Origin: CAMCFD01 sp965661355
GTDB taxonomy: Bacteria > Pseudomonadota > Alphaproteobacteria > Rickettsiales > UBA1997
DNA length: 15,782 nt
Direction of reading: 5' to 3'
Assembly: GCA_965661355.1 (NCBI GenBank)
Contig: CBFIDI010000035.1
Span: 1-15,782, forward strand
The notes under the pieces are model-generated. The model ran no database searches and was not told the origin of the DNA. It worked only from the letters and a program-made list of their open reading frames with translations. Positions 7,639 to 13,927 of the stretch are shown here, piece after piece. Each line of letters opens with the position of its first letter. The first letter of the stretch is position 1. The position numbers and the translations under genes were made by a program.

Positions 7639-8627
7639 AGCTTTTCTTTAATTATCGATGCTATTCTTCTAGCCTCATCAAGCTTTTTGCTTTCATAATC
7701 TTCAAGCTCAGATATTTTTTTATCTAATTTTCTTGCATAATCTTCTAAAAACAAGCTTTTATGAAACCTTCTATGTTTTGATGTAGCAATTTTTCTTTTG
7801 TCAAAAATGTAAACCGGCTTTTTAGTGGAGCACACCTCTGATATCATAGATACCGAATCAGCAGTTACAATAAAATAATCGCAACTTCCTAATGCTGCCA
7901 TGTGTGGATTTTCGTTCTTTGGCATTTCATTAAAGTCGAAAAACTTATTTTCAACCCTTGACTTTTTGCATTTTTCTTTTATAAGTTCAACAAATTTAGC
8001 TGGAGTTCTTCTGCTGTTGAAAATATATAATTCGCACCCCATATTTTTTGCAATTATAAAAGATTGATCAATAAGTTCGCGCGCCGAGGCTAGGTCGAAT
8101 TTGGTTTTTTTGGTGTCTCCGCCGATCATTAAAGCAATTTTTTTGCTTTTTGAAGAAAATAAATTTGCAAATTTTTCACACTCATATTTAACAGCCCTAA
8201 CGCTAACTTTTGTAACCGATCCTATACTTCTTATTACATTTTTAAAACTTTTTTTAATTCTGTCATGGCGTGGCAAAATTATAAAATCAAACTTTTCATG
8301 CGAAAAGCCGGGATTCATAATATGAATTATTTTTATTTTATTTTTTGACTTCTTTTTTAAATGCAAAGAAATTGGCGCTGTTCTCCTTCCGGCAGCAATA
8401 ACATATTTTGGTAAATATTCTATCTTTTCAAGAGCATCTTTTGTTTCTTGATTGACGCCTTTTAAAGTTGACCCTAAAACCAAATTTGGCAAAACCGCAA
8501 AAGAGCCATAGCTTATATTAACTATTTTATTGTCAAAACCAAGCTCGTCCGCAAGACCAATTGCCTGAGAATAATTTCCAACTCTGTCGTCTGCTAAAAT
8601 CCAGATTTCGTCTTTTATATTTTTCAT
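7635..8627 (-). CDS. ELM1/DUF1022 family protein (GT-B-like fold, function unproven)
   Basis: This 330-residue protein matches the family named after plant mitochondrial fission factor ELM1, which is widespread in alphaproteobacteria. Supporting motifs are ILADDRVGNYSQAIGLADEL at about 10-29, AAGRRTAPISLHLKK near 78-92, MNPGF near 104-108, MIGGDTKKTKFD near 167-178, and NSRRTP near 204-209. Near 250-275, a VTADSVSMISEVCSTKKPVYIF segment resembles the nucleotide-sugar-binding C-terminal half of GT-B glycosyltransferases. There is no signal peptide or membrane segment, so it should be cytoplasmic or peripheral. The biochemical role of bacterial members is, to my knowledge, not settled, and the plant fission role should not be transferred. 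It has its own predicted promoter at 8711-8739. Its stop codon overlaps the GTG of the giant VirB6-like gene (GTGA), implying coupled translation and possibly a shared process. Confidence 0.85.
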   Translation of the reverse strand: MKNIKDEIWILADDRVGNYSQAIGLADELGFDNKIVNISYGSFAVLPNLVLGSTLKGVNQETKDALEKIEYLPKYVIAAGRRTAPISLHLKKKSKNKIKIIHIMNPGFSHEKFDFIILPRHDRIKKSFKNVIRSIGSVTKVSVRAVKYECEKFANLFSSKSKKIALMIGGDTKKTKFDLASARELIDQSFIIAKNMGCELYIFNSRRTPAKFVELIKEKCKKSRVENKFFDFNEMPKNENPHMAALGSCDYFIVTADSVSMISEVCSTKKPVYIFDKRKIATSKHRRFHKSLFLEDYARKLDKKISELEDYESKKLDEARRIASIIKEKL

Positions 8628-8710
8628 TTATTTACAAAATTTTATTAAAGTTCAACCAAAATAAATTATTTTTTTAAAATTAACGCTCTAAAAATCAATG
8701 AAGATAATTT

Positions 8711-8739
8711 TTTATATCAATTTAACCTTGAATTGTCAT
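8711..8739 (-). promoter_or_regulatory. sigma-70-like promoter of the ELM1-VirB6 operon
   Basis: On the minus strand ATGACA (8734-8739) and TATAAA (8711-8716) sit exactly 17 bases apart, each one mismatch from consensus. The start point would be near 8704, giving a leader of about 75 bases. It lies in the 206-base gap between coaD and the ELM1-like gene. Confidence 0.55.
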
Positions 8740-8743
8740 AGAA

Positions 8744-8757
8744 GCTTTATTTAAAGC
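8744..8757. promoter_or_regulatory. palindrome just upstream of the ELM1-operon -35 box
   Basis: GCTTTA-TT-TAAAGC is a perfect 6-base inverted repeat with a 2-base centre, beginning five bases upstream of the predicted -35 element at 8734-8739. The position fits an operator or activator site. It could instead be the remnant of a coaD terminator, though there is no long U run after it. Confidence 0.3.
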
Positions 8758-8833
8758 AACAAAATTGATATTTTATAAGTTTCTCATCACCTAATAATAA
8801 ACAGTAAAATTTTTAAAGACAATTTGCAAATAA

Positions 8834-9322
8834 TTAATTTTTTAATTTTTCTATTAGTCTATTTTTCACTTGATCCGATACAAATTGACCAACATTGGCA
8901 CCAAGCCTTGAAGCTTCTTTAACTAATTTTGAAGCAATAAAATGATTGCTTTCAGAAGCCGGCAGAAAAATTGTTTGTATTTCGGGGTTAAGCCTTGAAT
9001 TCATTCCAAACATTTGAAACTCATATTCAAAATCGGAAACTGCTCTTAAACCACGAACAATAACATCTGCATTATTTTTTTTAGCATAATCAACCAATAA
9101 TCCTTCAAATTTTTCAACCTTAACTTCACAAGAAATATTTAATGACTCAATTTCTTTTTTAGCAATTTCAACTCTTTCATCTATTGTAAAAAGTGGTTTT
9201 TTAGTGTTGTCTTTCGCCACGGCAACAATTAAGCAGTCAAAAATCCTAGATGCTCTTTTAATTATGTCGTTGTGACCAAATGTAATTGGGTCAAATGTAC
9301 CAGGATATATCGCTTTTTTCAT
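8834..9322 (-). CDS. coaD: phosphopantetheine adenylyltransferase
   Basis: CoaD transfers AMP from ATP to 4'-phosphopantetheine to give dephospho-CoA, the penultimate step of coenzyme A synthesis. At 162 residues it has the normal length. The nucleotidyltransferase signature is intact: YPGTFDPITFGH at 6-17, with the T-x-G-H motif at 14-17. VRGLRAVSDFEYEFQM near 89-104 and ESNHFIASKLVKE near 124-136 correspond to the phosphopantetheine-binding and ISSTxVRE-like regions of the family. The ATG at 9320-9322 puts the signature at the expected distance from the N terminus. It is transcribed divergently from rlmH across an 82-base gap with overlapping predicted promoters. Confidence 0.97.
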   Translation of the reverse strand: MKKAIYPGTFDPITFGHNDIIKRASRIFDCLIVAVAKDNTKKPLFTIDERVEIAKKEIESLNISCEVKVEKFEGLLVDYAKKNNADVIVRGLRAVSDFEYEFQMFGMNSRLNPEIQTIFLPASESNHFIASKLVKEASRLGANVGQFVSDQVKNRLIEKLKN

Positions 9323-9333
9323 AAATATTTAGT

Positions 9334-9386
9334 TCATAATTAAATAAATAATCGCTATAATAAACTAACTATAATTATATTCGCAA
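9334..9386. promoter_or_regulatory. overlapping divergent promoters for rlmH (+) and coaD (-)
   Basis: On the plus strand TTCATA (9334-9339) and TATAAT (9356-9361) are 16 bases apart, which suits rlmH. On the minus strand TTGCGA (9381-9386) and TATTAT (9357-9362) are 18 bases apart, which suits coaD. The two -10 boxes nearly coincide in one self-complementary TATAATA. The -35 boxes are poor, and the gap is so AT-rich that chance matches are likely. A second TATAAT at 9370-9375 lacks a partner. Confidence 0.35.
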
Positions 9387-9404
9387 TTTAATCAACAAAA
9401 ACTA

Positions 9405-9866
9405 ATGAACATTACTATAATTTCTATTGCTAAATTCGAAAACCAACATTTTAAAGAAATATTTCTTAAATATCAAAAAAGAATTAGCAATCTTGAAATT
9501 AAAGAAATTGAATTCAAGAAAAGCAAAAGTCTGCCAGTGCCCAGAATTAAAGAAGATGAATCTAGGTTGATATTAAAAAATATCGACAAAGGCGCAAAAA
9601 TTATTGCTCTTGACGAAAGGGGTAAATTAAAAGATAGCAAATCATTCGCTAAGTCAATAGAAAATTACTCAAATAACGGCGTTTCAAGGCTAAATTTTAT
9701 AATTGGCGGAGCTTTTGGCCTGTCGCAAGAAATTTTAGACACAGCCGACGAAATAATATCTCTTTCAAAAATGACATATACCCACATGATGGCCAGAATA
9801 ATATTAGTTGAGCAAATTTATAGGGCAAATACAATAAACTCTAATCACCCTTACCACAAAGAATAG
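9405..9866 (+). CDS. rlmH: 23S rRNA pseudouridine-1915 N3-methyltransferase
   Basis: RlmH is a small SPOUT-class (knotted) methyltransferase that methylates pseudouridine 1915 in helix 69 of 23S rRNA, using S-adenosylmethionine on assembled 70S ribosomes. The 153-residue product matches the family length. It shows LDERGK near 69-74, the SAM-binding FIIGGAFGLS loop at 98-107, LSKMTYTHMMARIILVEQIYRA near 123-144, and the hallmark C-terminal NHPYHKE at 147-153, which carries active-site residues. It diverges from coaD and is followed, after about 100 bases, by coq7 with its own promoter. Nothing unusual is seen. Confidence 0.97.
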   Translation: MNITIISIAKFENQHFKEIFLKYQKRISNLEIKEIEFKKSKSLPVPRIKEDESRLILKNIDKGAKIIALDERGKLKDSKSFAKSIENYSNNGVSRLNFIIGGAFGLSQEILDTADEIISLSKMTYTHMMARIILVEQIYRANTINSNHPYHKE

Positions 9867-9892
9867 TAATTAATTTAAGATCTCTTTTTTGC

Positions 9893-9921
9893 TTGACATA
9901 AAGCCTAAAATATGGTTTAAT
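9893..9921 (+). promoter_or_regulatory. strong sigma-70-like promoter of coq7
   Basis: A perfect TTGACA (9893-9898) is followed after exactly 17 bases by TTTAAT (9916-9921), one mismatch from consensus. This is the best promoter match in the window. Transcription would begin near 9928, about 40 bases before the coq7 start codon. Confidence 0.65.
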
Positions 9922-9968
9922 GCAACTATAATTAAAAGTCTAATATTTAAGCAAAATTTCGTAAAATT

Positions 9969-10517
9969 ATGGATAAAAAAGAAATTCATGAAATGATCAG
10001 AGTTAACCACGCCGGAGAATATGGCGCCAGACTTATCTATGACGGACAAATAAAAGCTCTTCAATTGAAAAACGACCAAGAATCTGTGGCGATAGTTGAA
10101 GAAATGAAAAAACAAGAAGATGTACATTATGAATATTTTGATCAGGCAATAATAAGCAAGAAAGTTCGCCCTACTGTATTTCAACCCTTTTGGAAGCTTG
10201 GTGGTTATGCTATGGGATTTTTAACTGCTGCGCTTGATAAAAAGGCGGCAATGTGCTGTACCACAGCCGTAGAAGAAGTTATAGACGAACATTATCATGA
10301 GCAAATTGAAAGAATTAAGGAAGCAGAAAAAGAAAACCCCGAAGATTTTGAACTTAAAGAATTAAGGCAAAAAATAGAAAAATTTCGACTGGAAGAAATT
10401 GAACATCGAGATATTGGCTATGAAAACGAAGCTCAGAACCTGTCTTATTTTAAACCTTTATCGTCATTAGTAAAATTAGCGACCAAAACAGCCATTTTTG
10501 CATCGAAAAGATTGTAA
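9969..10517 (+). CDS. coq7: demethoxyubiquinone hydroxylase (Coq7 di-iron monooxygenase)
   Basis: Coq7 hydroxylates the demethoxyubiquinol ring late in ubiquinone synthesis, using O2 and a carboxylate-bridged di-iron centre on a four-helix bundle at the inner membrane. The 182-residue product is typical of compact bacterial Coq7. Iron ligands can be followed: E17 in NHAGEYGA, E50 and H53 in EDVH, a glutamate in VEEVIDEH (101-108), and E143 and H146 in EEIEH (142-146). A hydrophobic stretch near 72-90 (QPFWKLGGYAMGFLTAALD) probably lies against the membrane, as in characterised members. It implies an aerobic ubiquinone-based respiratory chain. It has a clear promoter of its own, and no close operon partner is evident on either side. 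Confidence 0.96.
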   Translation: MDKKEIHEMIRVNHAGEYGARLIYDGQIKALQLKNDQESVAIVEEMKKQEDVHYEYFDQAIISKKVRPTVFQPFWKLGGYAMGFLTAALDKKAAMCCTTAVEEVIDEHYHEQIERIKEAEKENPEDFELKELRQKIEKFRLEEIEHRDIGYENEAQNLSYFKPLSSLVKLATKTAIFASKRL

Positions 10518-10585
10518 CTTAGATAAATTATAGTTATTTTTATTAAAAGCTACTTCTAATTTTACAAACCCCCACAGTTAGGCGC

Positions 10586-10615
10586 TTGTATTTATAGTAA
10601 AACAAAAATTAATAT
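10586..10615 (+). promoter_or_regulatory. weak candidate promoter for the 10651-13881 gene pair
   Basis: TTGTAT (10586-10591) and TAATAT (10610-10615), 18 bases apart, are the best match ahead of the exported-protein gene and dnaE. Only the -10 box and the TTG are good. The gap 10518-10650 contains no clear terminator for coq7. Confidence 0.25.
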
Positions 10616-10650
10616 AACTTAATAAAAATAACAAATTTCAGTATTCTTTA

Positions 10651-11349
10651 ATGAATTTCGCAAAATTTCTAACATTTTTTATCATATTTTTTTCTTTTAA
10701 CTTTGACACAAAGGCTCAAGATGTTATATCGCAAGATTTACTTAATATATCGCAAAAATCAAAGCAGAAAACTAATTCACAAGATGGTCTAAGTGATATT
10801 CTTTCGATATCAAATGATAAATTCAAAACAATAATGTTTGATAATAAAGATATTGATAATATTGATAAAGCAATTTCACTATTTGGAACTGGTCAAAGCT
10901 TGAATATTAAAGATGAGCAATATGACGATATTAATAATAAACAAGATTTGGAAGGTGACTTAAAATTAAAAAACGAAAAAAATCTTTTAGAGCTTAACGA
11001 AAGGTCAAAAATATATTTAGGGTCGATATTTTATTTTTCACCCAGAAATTGGGCAATTTGGCTAAATAAAGATAAAGTAACTCACGATGAAAATAATCGA
11101 AAAAACGAATTCTATGTTGAAAAAATAAATGGACGACAAGCTTCTATATTGTGGACTTTGTCACTTAGTAAATGGAGAATATTATCTGGTAAAAGTCAAA
11201 ATGAAACAACTCAATATTCAAACGATAATAATCAGGTTTTAGTCAGATTTACACTAAGGCCAAACCAAACATATGTTTTAAAGTTTGATAAAGTGTTTGA
11301 AGGTAAAGATATTAAACTAACTAAAGCATCAGCAAATCAGAAGAAATAA
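10651..11349 (+). CDS. exported protein of unknown function, coupled to dnaE
   Basis: I do not recognise this 232-residue protein. It starts with a good Sec signal peptide: K5, a hydrophobic run to about residue 18, and predicted cleavage after TKA at 20-22. The next 95 or so residues are polar, rich in Asn, Asp, Lys and Ser, and look disordered. A probably folded domain follows from about 118 to 220, with YLGSIFYFSPRNWAIWLNKD near 122-141, a predicted beta-rich middle, and FTLRPNQTYVLKF near 200-212. That pattern (short beta strands, a xWxIWLN motif and a final LRPxQTY) recalls small periplasmic accessory proteins of pilus/secretion machines such as GspB/PilP. This is a resemblance only. Its TAA directly abuts the dnaE ATG, so the two are probably co-translated. 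Confidence 0.7.
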   Translation: MNFAKFLTFFIIFFSFNFDTKAQDVISQDLLNISQKSKQKTNSQDGLSDILSISNDKFKTIMFDNKDIDNIDKAISLFGTGQSLNIKDEQYDDINNKQDLEGDLKLKNEKNLLELNERSKIYLGSIFYFSPRNWAIWLNKDKVTHDENNRKNEFYVEKINGRQASILWTLSLSKWRILSGKSQNETTQYSNDNNQVLVRFTLRPNQTYVLKFDKVFEGKDIKLTKASANQKK

Positions 11350-13881
11350 ATGTATATATCTCTTAGAAACCATTCAACATTTTCGCTTTGCAAAGGCGCA
11401 ATAAAAATTAACGACTTAGTAAAAAAGGCTAAAGAGTATAAAATGCCAGCAGTGGCAATTATGGATATTGGCAATTTATTTGGCGCCCTAGAATTTTCTA
11501 TGGCTTGCCAAAAAGAAGGAATACAGCCGATTATTGGTTGTGAAATTTTAGTTGACTTCAACCTTAACAATAAAAAAGATCAATCTTACCTAGACCAAGA
11601 AAACCAGCTATGTAAGTTACCATTAATTGCAACAAATGAACAAGGTTACAAAAATTTAATGTACCTTGAAAGCTTTAGTTTTCTTGACCGAAAAAATGGA
11701 ATTTCGCCGCATATTAACCTTGAACTTTTAAAAGAAAATTCTTCGGGGTTAATCGCTCTTTCTGGCGCTAAAGAAGGCGTGATCTATAAATTGCTTGAAA
11801 GCGACCAAGAAAAAAAGCTAGAACAGATTTCAAAAGATATTGCTGATATTTTTGGTAAAGAAAATTTCTATATTCAAATTGAAAGGCACGGAATAAAGTC
11901 TGAAAGTGACAACGAAAAAAGACTTTTAGATTTTGCACTTAAAAATAACTTTCCACTTTTGGCAACAAATGATGTATATTTTTTAACAAAAGATATGCAT
12001 GAAGCTCATGATGTTTTATATTGCATTGGCGAAGGCAGATTTTTTCTTGAACAAGACCGCAAAAAATTTTCTCCCGAGCAATATTTTAAAAGCCAAGAAG
12101 AGATGAAATCCCTTTTTCAGGATCTTCCCGAGGCCATAAATAATAGCGTTAAAATTGCAAAAAAATGTCATTTTATGGCATCTCAAAGAGAGCCTACACT
12201 TCCTACATTTGACTCTAGTGAGGGCTTTAGCGAAAAAAAAGAACTAAAAAGACAATCGGACGAAGGCTTAAAAGAAAGGCTTAAAATAAAATTCGAACTT
12301 GAGAAAATATCCAAGCAAGATCAAGAAAAAATTAATGAAGAATATTTCAAGCGACTAGAATACGAGCTTTCTATTATTTCCAATATGGGTTTTGATGGAT
12401 ATTTTTTAATTGTATCTGACTTTATCAAATGGAGTAAAAGTAACGATATTCCCGTTGGCCCAGGTCGAGGCTCGGGAGCTGGGTCAGTTGTCGCCTGGTC
12501 TCTAAAAATAACCGACCTTGACCCTATCCGCTTTGGCCTTCTTTTTGAGCGCTTTTTAAACCCCGAGCGCGTTTCGATGCCCGATTTTGATGTCGATTTT
12601 TGTCAGGCTCGTCGCGATGAAGTTATTAATTATGTTCAAAAAAAATATGATCTTGATAAGGAAAATGAAAATTCGCAAAAAAAAGTTCAAGAAATTAAAG
12701 TTGCACAAATAATAACATTCGGAAAACTGCAGGCCCGCGCGGTTTTAAAAGATGTTGGACGCGTTTTACAAATGCCTTATAACCAAGTTGACAGAATTTG
12801 TAAACTTATTCCTTTTAATGCAATTGAAGCTGTGACGCTAGAAAAAGCGATAGAAATGGATCAAGATTTGCAAAGCGCAATTAGGGAAGATGAACAAGTT
12901 GCAAAACTTGCTGATATAGCTTTGAAGCTTGAAGGATTAAACAGACACGCTTCGACCCATGCTGCGGGTGTTGTTATTGGCGATAAGCCGTTGGCTGAAA
13001 TTTGCGCATTATATAAAGACCAAGATCAGGAAATGCCGGCCGTGGGCTATTCAATGAAATATGCTGAATATGCCGGATTAGTCAAATTTGATTTTTTAGG
13101 CCTTAAAACACTTACCACAATTTCTAAGACCATTAAACTTATTAAAGAAACCAGAAATATAGATATCGATATAAGCAATATTTTACTTGATGACAAAAAA
13201 ACCTTCGATATGCTTGCAGAAGGTGATTCTGTAGGAGTTTTTCAAATTGAATCTTCAGGCATGAGATCCGTTTTAAAGCAAATGAAATGCGATAAAATTG
13301 AAGATATAATAGCTCTTATATCACTTTATAGACCAGGTCCGATGGACAATATTCCAACCTATGTCAAAAGAAAGCATGGCGAAGAAGAAATTAACTATCC
13401 ACATCCCTTGCTAGAGCCAATTTTAAAAGAAACATACGGAGTTATAGTTTATCAAGAACAGGTTATGGAGATCGCAAGAGTTTTAGCTGGATATAGCCTT
13501 GGGGCGGCTGATTTATTGCGCAGGGCCATGGGTAAAAAGATTAAAGAGGAAATGGATAAGCAGCGCAAAATATTTGTTGAAGGCGCTACAAAAAACAATG
13601 TTGATGAAAAAAAATCTGGTGAAATTTTTGACTTAGTCGATAAATTTGCAGGTTATGGATTTAATAAGTCGCACGCCGCAGCCTATGCTTTTATATCTTA
13701 CCAGACCGCATATTTAAAGGCCCATTATCCAGTAGAATTCTTAGTTGCTTCAATTAATTTAGAGATTGATAATTCCGAGAAAATAAATGTATTTTTACAA
13801 GAGGCAAAAAGCCATAACATAGAAATTTTACCACCGGATATCAATAAAAGCGGAGCCTATTTTTCTATCGAAGAAATTTAG
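11350..13881 (+). CDS. dnaE: DNA polymerase III alpha subunit, C-terminally truncated
   Basis: This is the replicative polymerase catalytic subunit, cut short. The 843 residues contain an N-terminal PHP domain (HSTFSL at 8-13, AIMDIGNLFGALEF near 36-49, TNDVYFL near 205-211), the palm with PVGPGRGSGAGS at 368-379, and the catalytic pair D414 and D416 in MPDFDVDF. The third aspartate is D581 in VKFDFLGL. Part of the fingers follows, with GYGFNKSHAAAYAF near 770-783. An insertion of about 15 Lys/Glu/Asn-rich residues precedes VAQIITFG. The protein stops at LPPDINKSGAYFSIEEI. Normal DnaE has about 1150-1180 residues, so the remaining fingers/HhH, the internal clamp-binding motif, OB fold and tau-binding region are absent. 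The TAG is followed in frame by six codons and a TAA, and mfd begins 46 bases later, so no frameshift in the window explains the loss. It may be a pseudogene, half of a split gene, or an assembly artefact. Confidence 0.93.
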   Translation: MYISLRNHSTFSLCKGAIKINDLVKKAKEYKMPAVAIMDIGNLFGALEFSMACQKEGIQPIIGCEILVDFNLNNKKDQSYLDQENQLCKLPLIATNEQGYKNLMYLESFSFLDRKNGISPHINLELLKENSSGLIALSGAKEGVIYKLLESDQEKKLEQISKDIADIFGKENFYIQIERHGIKSESDNEKRLLDFALKNNFPLLATNDVYFLTKDMHEAHDVLYCIGEGRFFLEQDRKKFSPEQYFKSQEEMKSLFQDLPEAINNSVKIAKKCHFMASQREPTLPTFDSSEGFSEKKELKRQSDEGLKERLKIKFELEKISKQDQEKINEEYFKRLEYELSIISNMGFDGYFLIVSDFIKWSKSNDIPVGPGRGSGAGSVVAWSLKITDLDPIRFGLLFERFLNPERVSMPDFDVDFCQARRDEVINYVQKKYDLDKENENSQKKVQEIKVAQIITFGKLQARAVLKDVGRVLQMPYNQVDRICKLIPFNAIEAVTLEKAIEMDQDLQSAIREDEQVAKLADIALKLEGLNRHASTHAAGVVIGDKPLAEICALYKDQDQEMPAVGYSMKYAEYAGLVKFDFLGLKTLTTISKTIKLIKETRNIDIDISNILLDDKKTFDMLAEGDSVGVFQIESSGMRSVLKQMKCDKIEDIIALISLYRPGPMDNIPTYVKRKHGEEEINYPHPLLEPILKETYGVIVYQEQVMEIARVLAGYSLGAADLLRRAMGKKIKEEMDKQRKIFVEGATKNNVDEKKSGEIFDLVDKFAGYGFNKSHAAAYAFISYQTAYLKAHYPVEFLVASINLEIDNSEKINVFLQEAKSHNIEILPPDINKSGAYFSIEEI

Positions 13882-13927
13882 TTAATTACATCTTTTTTAT
13901 AAAATCAGTAAAAAATAAAATCAATAA

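Noticed and set aside
8628..8833. A small RNA or riboswitch in the gap between coaD and the ELM1-like gene
   Set aside because: Apart from the promoter and one palindrome, the gap is AT-rich with no extended pairing or recognisable aptamer.
9870..10184. A 104-residue minus-strand frame opposite coq7
   Set aside because: It overlaps the coq7 promoter and the conserved di-iron coding region and translates to Phe/Ile-rich sequence with no family resemblance.
11337..11570. A minus-strand frame opposite the start of dnaE
   Set aside because: It covers the conserved PHP-domain coding sequence and the abutting stop-start junction, so it is an antisense shadow.
13800..13927. Split intein at the dnaE break, as in cyanobacterial split DnaE
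   Set aside because: The protein ends in FSIEEI with no N-intein block (no Cys-Leu-Ser-type start or following intein sequence), and the break lies at a different place from the cyanobacterial split.
13882..13927. Frameshift or readthrough explaining the short dnaE
   Set aside because: The in-frame codons after TAG reach TAA after six residues, the gap has no DnaE-like sequence in any frame, and mfd starts almost at once.
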